A stretch of DNA of 11,278 nt from Thermoleophilia bacterium (GTDB taxonomy: Bacteria; Actinomycetota; Thermoleophilia; Gaiellales; Gaiellaceae), in assembly GCA_013362295.1 (NCBI GenBank), contig JABFWJ010000144.1, positions 1 to 11,278 on the forward strand. Direction: 5' to 3'. Below are positions 1-6,033 of the stretch, piece after piece. Below the pieces are notes generated by a model. The model did no database searches and was not told the DNA's origin. It was given only the letters and a program-made list of their open reading frames with translations. Positions within the stretch are counted from its first letter, which is position 1. Every line of letters starts with the position of its first letter. Both the position numbers and the translations under genes were made by a program.

Positions 1-107
1 TTCGCGACGCCGACGACATGCCGTGGGGCGAGCGGGTGGCGTTCGTTTCGGACCCCGACGGAAATCCGGTGACGCTCGCCGCGCCGACGGCCGCCTCCCT
101 TCCGTAA
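1..107 (+). CDS. VOC/glyoxalase-family protein, C-terminal fragment
   Basis: Only the last 34 codons are in the window (reading frame from base 3, TAA at 105-107). The tail carries the pattern WGERVAFVSDPDGNPV, which is the typical final beta-strand and metal-site region of glyoxalase/bleomycin-resistance/extradiol-dioxygenase fold proteins, where the D-P-x-G-N-x-(V/I/L) turn precedes the last strand. The substrate cannot be told from the tail. The stop lies 9 nt before the GTG of the glycosidase gene in the same direction, so the two may be co-transcribed. Family assignment is by motif only. Confidence 0.72.
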   Translation, partial: RDADDMPWGERVAFVSDPDGNPVTLAAPTAASLP

Positions 108-116
108 ATCCCAGCA

Positions 117-1493
117 GTGGATGCCCTTCGTCCTCCGGTGAAGCTGCTCCCGGGCGAGCGGATCGACGCCGTCCAGGAGCTCGATCTGCGGGATCCGGAG
201 ACGATGCCGGACGCGCTCGAGGAGCTCTGCAAGCTGACCGGCGTCGAGAGGCCGGAGGAGATCGGCCTGAACGGTCCCGCGGTCGGTGCGCGCGTGACCG
301 AGCGAAATGCCGGGGAGGCGGCGCTTCGCCTGTTCGAGGTGGTCTTCGGCCGCGACTCGCTGACGGTCGCGCTGGTGGTCGGCGACCTCTTTCCACGGCT
401 GCTCGAGACGACGGTGCTGCACCTCGCCGGTGTCCAGGGTCGCGCGTTCGACGCGCTGCGCGAAGAGGAGCCGGGGCGGATCGCGCACGAGATCCGCGAT
501 GTCGAGACCGATGGCCTCTGGGGCTTCCCGTATTACGGGTCGGTCGATGCGACGCCCCTTTTCGTCCGGGCCGCGGTGCGCGCGATCGAGCGCCGGCCGG
601 GGTTCGCGGCCACGCCGGTTCCCGGGCGTGAGGCGACCGTGCGCGACTCGTTGGACGCGGCCGTCGGCTGGCTGCTCCGGCGGCTCGCGGAGGACGACCT
701 CGGGCTCCTGAGCTACCGGCGCGCCAACCCGCACGGGCTCGAGAACCAGGTCTGGAAGGACAGCTGGGACAGCATGTCGCACGCCGACGGCACGGTGTGT
801 AACCACGACGCTCCGGTCGCCTCCGTCGAGACGCAGGCGCTGGCCTATGACGCGCTCGTCGAGGCGGCGGCGCAACACCCGGCCCCAACCGTCCTGCTCG
901 AGGCCGCGGGCAGGCTCGATCGTGCCGTCGAGAAGCACCTCTGGGTCGACGATCCCGAGGGCGGCTTCTACGCGATCGGGCTCGACCACCACCCGGAGTC
1001 CGGTGCGCCGCGGCCGCTGGAGACGCGCGCGTCGAACATGGGGTGGCTGCTCGGCTCGCGCCTCCTCGACCGGCCGGAGCTCGCCATGCGGCGGCGACGT
1101 CTCGCGGAGCTGCTCCTCTCGGACGAGTTCCTCGCCGTAGGCGGGATCCGCACGCTCTCGGCTCGCGAGTCGCGGTTCCGACCGCGCGCGTATCACAACG
1201 GCAACGTCTGGGGCTGCGACAACTACCTGATCTCGCTCAGCTTCGCCCGACGGGGATTCCGCGACGAAGCGCAGGAGCTGCAGCGCCGCATCGTCGCCTC
1301 CTGCCGGGCCACGCACCGTTTCCCCGAGTTCGTCGCCGGTGGCGAGCCGGGGACAGAGCTGATCGCGAAACGGATCGTCGACGTGTACGACAGTCGCAAC
1401 GGGCGCGAGAACCGGGTCGAGCAGCCGCCCCAGGAGATCCAGGGCTGGACGGTGGCGGCGATGGTCGCGATCGAGCATTCGTCGGCGCTCTGA
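117..1493 (+). CDS. amylo-alpha-1,6-glucosidase-like (glycogen-debranching type) six-hairpin glycosidase
   Basis: The 458-residue protein shows landmarks of the (alpha/alpha)6 catalytic domain of glycogen-debranching enzymes and related glycosidases: FGRDS at 77-81, YYGSVDATPLF at 139-149, QVWKDSWDSM at 211-220 (D215 and D218 are candidate catalytic or substrate acids), YHNGNVWGCDN at 359-369 and EQPPQEIQGW at 435-444. Known relatives hydrolyse alpha-1,6 branch points or similar alpha-glucosidic/mannosidic bonds in the cytoplasm. No signal peptide is seen. Many bacterial relatives are about 650-700 residues with an N-terminal beta-rich debranching domain; here only about 65 residues precede the catalytic region, so this is a catalytic-domain-only form. 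The start is GTG at 117, the first start codon after the in-frame TAA of the preceding gene; a second GTG at 138 is possible, and neither has a clear Shine-Dalgarno. Exact sugar specificity is not readable; a trehalose, mannosylglycerate or glucosylglycerate hydrolase role is an alternative. Confidence 0.85.
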   Translation: MDALRPPVKLLPGERIDAVQELDLRDPETMPDALEELCKLTGVERPEEIGLNGPAVGARVTERNAGEAALRLFEVVFGRDSLTVALVVGDLFPRLLETTVLHLAGVQGRAFDALREEEPGRIAHEIRDVETDGLWGFPYYGSVDATPLFVRAAVRAIERRPGFAATPVPGREATVRDSLDAAVGWLLRRLAEDDLGLLSYRRANPHGLENQVWKDSWDSMSHADGTVCNHDAPVASVETQALAYDALVEAAAQHPAPTVLLEAAGRLDRAVEKHLWVDDPEGGFYAIGLDHHPESGAPRPLETRASNMGWLLGSRLLDRPELAMRRRRLAELLLSDEFLAVGGIRTLSARESRFRPRAYHNGNVWGCDNYLISLSFARRGFRDEAQELQRRIVASCRATHRFPEFVAGGEPGTELIAKRIVDVYDSRNGRENRVEQPPQEIQGWTVAAMVAIEHSSAL

Positions 1494-1595
1494 TGACGAT
1501 CCGTCGGGCCGATCGCCGGGATCGCGCGCGGCGGGCTCTTGCGAACATCCTCGGCGGCGGCGATTCGCCTCGCGGCAGTGACGCGCGATTCCTCG

Positions 1596-2300
1596 CTAGG
1601 CGGCTACAGCAAGGAGTGCGTCGACGACATTCGGATCGAACTGGGTGCCGCGATTTCGCATGAGTTCTTGGCGGGCCTCCTCTGCGGACATGGCCGCGCG
1701 GTACGGGCGCGTCGTCGTCATCGCGTTGAAGGCGTCGCAGCAGCAGACGACTCGCGCGACGAGTGGGATCGCCTCGCCCGCGAGCCCGTCAGGGTAGCCG
1801 CGTCCGTCGTAGCGTTCGTGGCAGGAGCGGACAATGTGCCCGACCTCCGTGAGCAACCCGCCGACCTGGGACAGGAGCTGCTCGCCGTCGATCGTGTGCA
1901 TCCGGATGATGGCCCACTCGTCCTCGGTAAGCGGCCCTTCCTTGTTGATGATCGAGTTAGGGATCCTGATCTTGCCGACGTCGTGGAGGAGGGCGGTCAG
2001 CTCGGCCAGATCGCGTGATCGAGCATCGAGTCCGAGGTGGTCTGCGACCGCGACCGCAAGTTCCACGACATTGCGGCTGTGCGCTCCGGTATACGCGTCG
2101 TCTGCCTCTACGACGTCGCCCAGCAGGAATGCGGTACCGCGGTAGGCCGCCGAAAGCTCGAGGGCGTGGCTGACTCGATCAGAGCGTTCGTGCGCGAAGA
2201 GTCGTGTCAGCAGCAGGAGTGGAAGCGGCAGGAAGTACGCCGGTGTCCAAACCGATCCGGCGAGGCTGTGCCGCGAATCCAATGGGCGCGAGACAAGCAT
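1596..2300 (-). pseudogene. HD-GYP cyclic-di-GMP phosphodiesterase, catalytic (C-terminal) half of a frame-broken gene
   Basis: This frame encodes the end of a membrane segment (TPAYFLPLPLLLLTR), a helical linker and a complete HD-GYP domain. Motifs are intact: HD in LLHDVGK, a later conserved His in MHTIDGE, HERYDGRGYPDG with the diagnostic GYP, and CDAFNAMTTTRPYR. Known HD-GYP enzymes hydrolyse c-di-GMP with a di- or tri-nuclear metal site built by these residues. The open frame extends to 2585, but its sequence upstream of about 2270 is Ser/Arg-rich and does not look like protein, whereas the overlapping frame there is a good membrane domain. The natural join is near 2271-2274. An ATG at 2298-2300 is the nearest internal start, without a good Shine-Dalgarno. 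Either the gene is a pseudogene, the sequence has an indel error, or the half is translated on its own. Stop is TAG at 1596-1598. Confidence 0.8.
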
Positions 2301-2997
2301 CGACGAAGAAGATCCACCCGAGCGGCCGAATGAGCGACCGCGGGTCGACGGCGACGGCGAAGTACTCACGGGCAGTGGAGATCGCACCGTCGCCGAGGAA
2401 CTGCGCGCAGACAGCGACGGCCGTGACAGCCGCCCACTCGCCGACGCCCGCGCTCCGGTCGAACAACAGGACGAAGACGAGCGCCGGGCCGAGAGTGTAG
2501 GACGCGTTCCCGATCGCGACGATAATTCGCTGCGTCGGCACGCGTCCACGGAGATAGCTCGGGGCCTGGCCGAGCACGAGCCCAAGTGCGACTACGGCGG
2601 GAACCTGGCCGGCCGGCAGGGCGAAAAGCATGGGGATCACGACCAGCTCGACGGGCGACGCGAAGCCGCTTCCGACCTCCAGCTCCACACGCGAGGCCAG
2701 CGCGACCGATGCCACAAACAGCGCCGCCACGAGCGGCGCGCCGGGGCGGGACGCTACGTCATGCGCCGCCAGGCTGGCTGCGGCTATCACGAACAAGAAC
2801 GCGGTCGAGCCGTGCGTCAGCCGCTCGCGGCGAGACAGCGTGGAAACGACACGTTCGCGCGACGCCGCAACGAGCTCCGTCTGGAGATCAACTGCCGCCG
2901 AGGAGGTGCTCACAACGGACGGTATCGGCAGTTCGCGATGTGAGTTGAACTGCGGCGATCGACGAGCGCGAGCGGGTGTCGCTGGTCCCGCGTACAC
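2179..2997 (-). pseudogene. membrane (N-terminal) half of the same HD-GYP gene
   Basis: Residues about 64-241 of this frame form some seven hydrophobic segments (roughly 64-79, 86-101, 113-128, 132-147, 158-178, 188-203, 225-241), a membrane sensor-like region typical of actinobacterial HD-GYP and GGDEF proteins. It does not match a named MASE domain that I can recognise with confidence. After IGFAA (2272 or so) the frame turns into low-quality sequence and stops at 2179, while the next frame continues with HSLAGSVWTPAYF and the HD-GYP domain. Reading across the join requires skipping one base (or restoring two). The joined protein would be about 465 residues. Start: GTG at 2997 is the first start after the in-frame TAG of the upstream gene at 3028-3030; it lacks a Shine-Dalgarno, and GTG at 2913 is an alternative. 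It probably shares a transcript with the gene upstream (30 nt gap). Confidence 0.75.
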
Positions 2998-3027
2998 CCT
3001 CGGGTTATCGGCCCCATCGACTCCGGG

Positions 3028-3762
3028 CTAGCGGCTACTGAAGGGGTCGACGAGGAGGCTCGAGATCGCCAGCGTCTCGTCCTTCTGGAGTCCCTCTGCC
3101 TTGAAGTGGAACGCGACCGCGGTCAGGCCACTTGACGACGCCAGCGCGAGCCTGTTCATGTACATCGGCACGATGACCGACGGTTGCCAGTCGCTCCCGG
3201 CCCTCAGTTTCGCGACCGTCAAGTGCTTTACGTGCCCGTCGAAGTCCTCGTAGAGGACGTCGACCTTGAGCTGCGACTTGCCGTTACCGCCGAGATCCCT
3301 GACGAAGAAGCGGATCGTCGGGTTGTCGAGGTTCACGCACATCGCGGGCGTAGCGGCCTGCGCGTCTTTCGCGAGCTGGAGCGATTGCGGGGCGCCGCTG
3401 AACGGATCAGCAGAGGGAACAACCGTCGCCTGCTTGTTCAACGTCCAGCTGTCGGCCGCCGACAGATCACCCTGAGGCGCGAGCGTGTACAGCGCGTTAT
3501 CACCCCAAGGTGCGAAAACAGGGGACGCGTCGCCGTATCCGCAGTCGGCACCCTCGAGAAGCTTTCCGGCCCTCGCCCATCGCCCATGCGCAAGCAGGTC
3601 GTTCATCTTCTTCTCGACGCCCGACACCTGCTTGGACACATCCAGAAGCTGCGCATCGTCATCAGCCGTTCCGTCGTCGGCCATCGCTCCCGTCGTCGCA
3701 GTCGCCGCGAGGGCGAGAAGGCAGCAAGCGAGGGCGAAGCTCCGCATCAACATCCTGTACAC
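3028..3762 (-). CDS. secreted protein of unknown function, beta-rich C-terminal domain
   Basis: The 244-residue protein begins with a basic n-region and hydrophobic stretch (about 7-24) and a likely signal-peptidase site AMA|DD near residue 28, so it is exported. Residues 38-66 look helical; from about 70 onward it is beta-rich, with two cysteines (C74 in ADCGYG and C142 in AMCVNL) that could form a disulfide. Landmarks are FAPWGDNALYTLAP (83-96), NPTIRFFVRDLG (147-158), LKVDVLYED (165-173), and an end in VDPFSS. This recalls a group of hypothetical secreted proteins in Thermoleophilia with a jelly-roll-like fold; the function is unknown and I assign none. The GTG at 3762 is chosen over ATG codons at 3753 and 3747 because AAGGAG lies exactly 7 nt upstream of it. 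It precedes the HD-GYP gene by 30 nt on the same strand. Confidence 0.85.
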   Translation of the reverse strand: MYRMLMRSFALACCLLALAATATTGAMADDGTADDDAQLLDVSKQVSGVEKKMNDLLAHGRWARAGKLLEGADCGYGDASPVFAPWGDNALYTLAPQGDLSAADSWTLNKQATVVPSADPFSGAPQSLQLAKDAQAATPAMCVNLDNPTIRFFVRDLGGNGKSQLKVDVLYEDFDGHVKHLTVAKLRAGSDWQPSVIVPMYMNRLALASSSGLTAVAFHFKAEGLQKDETLAISSLLVDPFSSR

Positions 3763-3840
3763 GACCGCACTCCTTCATCCGCAGTTGGAACAGCCGCTCG
3801 TCGAGGACGAGCGCGGTCACAGGAAGCCCGATGACCGCGC
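3763..3840 (-). promoter_or_regulatory. structured leader with two overlapping inverted repeats upstream of the secreted-protein gene
   Basis: Read on the minus strand, GCGCGGTCA (3840-3832) is a perfect 9-base complement of TGACCGCGC (3819-3811) with a 12-nt loop. Immediately after it CGCTCGTC (3813-3806) pairs with GACGAGCG (3802-3795) around a 3-nt loop, sharing bases 3811-3813 with the first arm, so both full stems cannot coexist. GCGGTC occurs again at 3768-3763, between the Shine-Dalgarno and the GTG, and could pair with GACCGC (3818-3813). There is no T-run, so it is not a classic terminator. It could be a translational control leader or a protein operator. It does not match a riboswitch class known to me. 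Confidence 0.4.
3770..3775 (-). promoter_or_regulatory. ribosome binding site AAGGAG deciding the GTG start at 3762
   Basis: On the minus strand AAGGAG is followed by a 7-nt spacer (TGCGGTC) and GTG. The ATG codons inside the gene would be 16 or more nt away, so this site favours the GTG start. The spacer itself contains GCGGTC, the same hexamer as in the 5' arm of the upstream hairpin. Confidence 0.75.
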
Positions 3841-4090
3841 ACCTCTCATCCCCTTTTTGGGCAGAACACCGTCGAAACCCTCGAATGAGCTATCAACGCC
3901 GAGACGACGCCCGGGATGTCGGCCGCTTCGGTGCGCCTCCATCAGCGCGCGCCCGGGCGACGATCAGTCGGCTTCCAGCCTCGTCTATCCGGCCTCGCAG
4001 TAAGTCGTCTTCGGCGCAAACGCGGCTGCGCGTCACGATTTCGCAAGCGGTCTTGACAAAGCATGGCCTCAACCAAGCCGTTTGCGACGA
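3841..4090. other. intergenic stretch without a recognised gene
   Basis: This is the upper part of a 328-nt gap between the secreted-protein gene and tRNA-Val. I see no credible coding frame, no RNA gene and no clear terminator after the tRNA. On the minus strand a TTGATA (3896-3891) could be a -35 box for the secreted-protein gene, but no matching -10 follows at the usual distance. On the plus strand a TTGACA at 4053-4058 also lacks a -10 partner. Confidence 0.5.
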
Positions 4091-4162
4091 TGGGCGCACC
4101 TGGGATCGAACCAGGGACCTCTCGCGTGTGAAGCGAGCGCTCTCCCGCTGAGCTATGCGCCC
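4091..4162 (-). tRNA. tRNA-Val (anticodon CAC)
   Basis: The 72-nt minus-strand sequence folds into a full cloverleaf: acceptor GGGCGCA/TGCGCCC, D-stem GCTC/GAGC, anticodon stem CTCGC/GCGAG with loop TTCACAC giving anticodon CAC for the valine codon GUG, and T-stem CCTGG/CCAGG around TTCGATC. The discriminator base is A73. CCA is not encoded, since TCG follows, so the 3' end must be added by CCA-adding enzyme, as is common in Actinomycetota. It lies about 12 nt downstream of the SRP RNA core on the same strand and is probably cut from a shared precursor. Confidence 0.97.
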
Positions 4163-4174
4163 GGGAACAACAAA

Positions 4175-4260
4175 GTCCGCGGCACCGGTGAGGGATCCTT
4201 AGGGCTGCTTCCTCCCGGATCTGACCCGGTTCGGAATCTCACCGCGCCGCGGGCACGGAC
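4175..4260 (-). ncRNA. ffs: bacterial small signal recognition particle RNA (4.5S type)
   Basis: The minus strand contains the universal SRP domain IV signature: GGGTCAGATCC, then the GNRA-type tetraloop GGGA, then GGAAGCAGCCC, nearly identical to E. coli 4.5S RNA (GGTCAGGTCC GGAA GGAAGCAGCC). The flanks pair into the long hairpin expected for the family: CGGTGAG with CTCACCG, CGCGGC with GCCGCG, and GTC with GAC at the base, plus a bulged ATTCC/GGATC segment. There is no Alu domain, so it is the small type. It binds Ffh and acts with FtsY in co-translational membrane targeting. The exact ends are uncertain; weaker outer pairing could extend it to about 4163-4270. It follows the lipoprotein gene by about 18 nt and precedes tRNA-Val closely. 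There is no coding interpretation of this gap. Confidence 0.93.
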
Positions 4261-4261
4261 A

Positions 4262-4267
4262 AGTGTA
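4262..4267 (-). promoter_or_regulatory. candidate -10 element (TACACT) for SRP RNA
   Basis: TACACT on the minus strand matches the TAnnnT core of a sigma-70-type -10 box and sits 2 nt before the GTCCG at the 5' base of the SRP RNA hairpin, so transcription would start within the first few bases of the RNA. No convincing -35 is seen 16-18 nt upstream, which would lie in the end of the lipoprotein gene. Tentative. Confidence 0.3.
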
Positions 4268-4278
4268 CCCGCGCTTTC

Positions 4279-4698
4279 CTAGCCCTTCGCCTTTTCCATG
4301 CAGCGCTTGATCGCGTTCAGCTCCACCTTCGAGATCTTGGCCGGGGGCGCGCCCGCGATGGCTGACGGATTGCCCCTGAAGTCGATCACGCCGTTCTCGA
4401 CGACGGCTGTGAACTTCTTGTTCTTCTTCGCGGCCGCGGCCTGGGCTGCCGCGCTGTCCTTGTAGAGGGTGAGCGTGAAGCTGACGCCGGCGGGCGACTG
4501 GCCGTCGAGCGTCGTCTGGCTCGGCTGCACGAGGAAGTCCTCGTCCTCGTTCAGGCAGTTCCCGACCGAGATCCCGTTGACGCCGCCGCCTCCGTTCGGC
4601 GTGCCGCTGCTGGAGCCGCCGCCGCCGCCGCCACCGCACCCGGCGACGAGGGCAGCCAGGACCGCCACGACGAGGATGGGGGAGGTCAGCGTCCGCAC
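4279..4698 (-). CDS. small lipoprotein of unknown function
   Basis: The 139-residue product starts with MRTLTSPILV and has a hydrophobic core ending in the lipobox LVAG|C (C21), so it is predicted to be lipid-anchored on the outer face of the membrane. A Gly/Ser linker follows (seven Gly at 22-28, then a second Gly run), then a globular domain of about 90 residues with two cysteines, C48 and C133, placed to form a disulfide bridging its ends. A Lys/Ala-rich helix lies at about 80-95. No family is recognised. The GTG at 4698 is chosen because it places a normal lipoprotein signal directly at the N-terminus; AAAGGG lies about 11 nt upstream as a weak ribosome site. The open frame extends to 4959, but that extension would put about 87 residues before the signal and overlaps the rsgA leader on the other strand. 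Stop is TAG at 4279-4281. Confidence 0.82.
   Translation of the reverse strand: MRTLTSPILVVAVLAALVAGCGGGGGGGSSSGTPNGGGGVNGISVGNCLNEDEDFLVQPSQTTLDGQSPAGVSFTLTLYKDSAAAQAAAAKKNKKFTAVVENGVIDFRGNPSAIAGAPPAKISKVELNAIKRCMEKAKG
4615..4632. repeat. (GCC)6 trinucleotide tract
   Basis: Six perfect GCC units on the plus strand encode part of the Gly run directly after the lipobox cysteine of the lipoprotein. Slippage by whole units would only change linker length, not frame. Confidence 0.7.
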
Positions 4699-4758
4699 GG
4701 GTTGGGGCCCTTTCAAACGGAAAACGGGGAGGGTTGCGAGGCTACCGGACTCGGCGAC

Positions 4759-4787
4759 TTGCGCATAGTGCGTCCTGGCCCCACAAT
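4759..4787 (+). promoter_or_regulatory. candidate promoter for the rsgA operon
   Basis: TTGCGC (4759-4764) and CACAAT (4782-4787) are separated by exactly 17 nt, matching -35 and -10 boxes at 3/6 and 4/6 positions. It lies in the 244-nt divergent gap between the lipoprotein gene and rsgA, the expected place. Tentative. Confidence 0.3.
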
Positions 4788-4824
4788 GAATCCCGATCCC
4801 GACGACGAGAGAGGTGGTGCACCG

Positions 4825-4890
4825 ATGAAGCGAATCGAGCTTGTCCGCGTCTTCCGCGCCGCCGCCCGTCGCAGCAGCTCCTTGCGCTGA
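4825..4890 (+). CDS. possible 21-residue basic leader peptide ahead of rsgA
   Basis: An ATG at 4825 is preceded by GAGGTG (4811-4816), a good Shine-Dalgarno match at somewhat long spacing (about 10 nt from GAGG). It opens a 21-codon frame beginning MKRIELVRVF, rich in Arg, ending at TGA 4888-4890, 52 nt before the rsgA start. No family is recognised. It could be a leader peptide or chance; only the ribosome site and position support it. Confidence 0.25.
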   Translation: MKRIELVRVFRAAARRSSSLR

Positions 4891-4930
4891 CGTGACGGGC
4901 CGCGGCGCCCGTTTCCCGTTCACACGCGCA

Positions 4931-4936
4931 AAGGAG
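4931..4936 (+). promoter_or_regulatory. ribosome binding site AAGGAG deciding the rsgA TTG start
   Basis: AAGGAG stands 6 nt before TTG at 4943. The longer open frame (from 4841) adds a Pro/Ala-rich stretch that no RsgA protein needs, so the TTG is taken as the start. Confidence 0.8.
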
Positions 4937-4942
4937 AATTGG

Positions 4943-5998
4943 TTGACTCTTCCGGTCACGGATTCACTGTTGAACCGGCTTGGCTGGGACGACGGCTGGG
5001 ACGCCGCGTTCGCCGAGCATCGCGCCGCCGGCCTCGTGCCCGCCCGCGTCGCGATCCAGCACAGGGGCGCCTACGACCTGATGCACGAGCAGGGCGAGCA
5101 GCGTGCGAGCGCCGCGAACCGACTCGTGCGCGAAGCGGGGCTGCCGGCCGTCGGGGACTGGGTCGGCATCGACCTCACCACCAACCTGATCGAGGCGCTC
5201 CTGCCTCGGCGCACGTCGATCTCGCGCAAGGAGGTCTGGCAGGCGACCCGCGAGCAGGTCCTGGCCGCGAACATCGATGTCGCGTTTCTCGTCCAGGCGC
5301 TCCCGCTCGACTTCAACCTCCGCCGGCTCGAGCGCTACCTCGCGATGGCGTGGGAGAGCGGTGCCCAGCCCGTCGTCTTGCTGACGAAGATCGACCTCGT
5401 CGACGACGTGCAGCCGTACCTCGACGAGGTCGAAGCGATCACGCTCGGCGCTTGCTCCGTGCATGCGCTCTCTGCGAAGACCGGCGACGGAGTCGACGAG
5501 CTTCGCACGTGGTTCGAGCCGAACCGGACGGCGGTGCTGCTCGGATCGTCGGGCGTCGGCAAGTCGACGATCGTCAACTCGCTCGTCGGGGAGGAGTTGC
5601 TCGCCACGCAGGAGGTGCGCGTCGACGACCAGATGGGACGCCACACGACCACGCGGCGGGAGCTGATCCTCGTGCCGACCGGCGGCGTCGTTCTCGACAC
5701 GCCAGGCATCCGGGAGCTCCAGCTCTGGGATGCCGACCTCGAGCAGACGTTCGGCGACGTCGAAGAGATCGCGCGCCGCTGTCGCTTCTCCGACTGCAAC
5801 CACCACACCGAGCCGGGATGCGCGATTCGCGAGGCGCTCGCCGACGGGTCGCTCTCGTACGACCGCTGGCAGAGCTACGTCAAGCTGCAGCGCGAGCTCG
5901 AGGCCGTCGAGGCCCGCCGGAACCATCTATTGCGACAGGAACGAGTCCGCGAATACAAGATTCGGGCACGCGCGAACCGGCCCAAGAAGAAACGCTGA
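4943..5998 (+). CDS. rsgA: ribosome small-subunit-dependent GTPase A
   Basis: The 351-residue protein has the circularly permuted GTPase order unique to the RsgA/YlqF group: G4 TKID (148-151), G5 SAK (177-179), then G1 GSSGVGKS (201-208), the switch region with G-R-H-T-T-T-R (232-238) and G3 DTPG (252-255). The zinc knuckle C280-x4-C285-x-H287-x5-C293 follows, then a helical Lys/Arg-rich tail. The first 90 or so residues correspond to the OB-fold that contacts 16S rRNA. RsgA hydrolyses GTP on the 30S subunit late in its maturation. Length is on the long side for the family, as in other actinobacterial forms. Start is TTG at 4943 with AAGGAG 6 nt upstream. It is first in a run of same-strand genes and its TGA abuts the next gene. 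Confidence 0.95.
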   Translation: MTLPVTDSLLNRLGWDDGWDAAFAEHRAAGLVPARVAIQHRGAYDLMHEQGEQRASAANRLVREAGLPAVGDWVGIDLTTNLIEALLPRRTSISRKEVWQATREQVLAANIDVAFLVQALPLDFNLRRLERYLAMAWESGAQPVVLLTKIDLVDDVQPYLDEVEAITLGACSVHALSAKTGDGVDELRTWFEPNRTAVLLGSSGVGKSTIVNSLVGEELLATQEVRVDDQMGRHTTTRRELILVPTGGVVLDTPGIRELQLWDADLEQTFGDVEEIARRCRFSDCNHHTEPGCAIREALADGSLSYDRWQSYVKLQRELEAVEARRNHLLRQERVREYKIRARANRPKKKR

Positions 5999-6033
5999 AC
6001 TCGCCCCGCGTCCGAGAGGACGGGGTCGACTTC

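Noticed and set aside
1494..1595. Possible bidirectional terminator between the glycosidase and HD-GYP genes
   Set aside because: The convergent position fits, but I found no stable stem followed by a T-run on either strand.
3818..3850. Ten-codon minus-strand frame (MRGARSSGFL) ending in the leader hairpin
   Set aside because: The purine-rich AAGGGG touches the ATG with no spacer, so it is a poor ribosome site; length alone gives no support.
4053..4058. Perfect TTGACA on the plus strand
   Set aside because: No -10-like hexamer at 16-18 nt, and it would read into the antisense of tRNA-Val with no gene to serve.
4939..6000. Plus-strand extension of the Fes-like hydrolase frame back through rsgA
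   Set aside because: The first 350 codons are an out-of-frame reading of rsgA, Arg-rich without any domain; only the part after the rsgA stop looks like protein.
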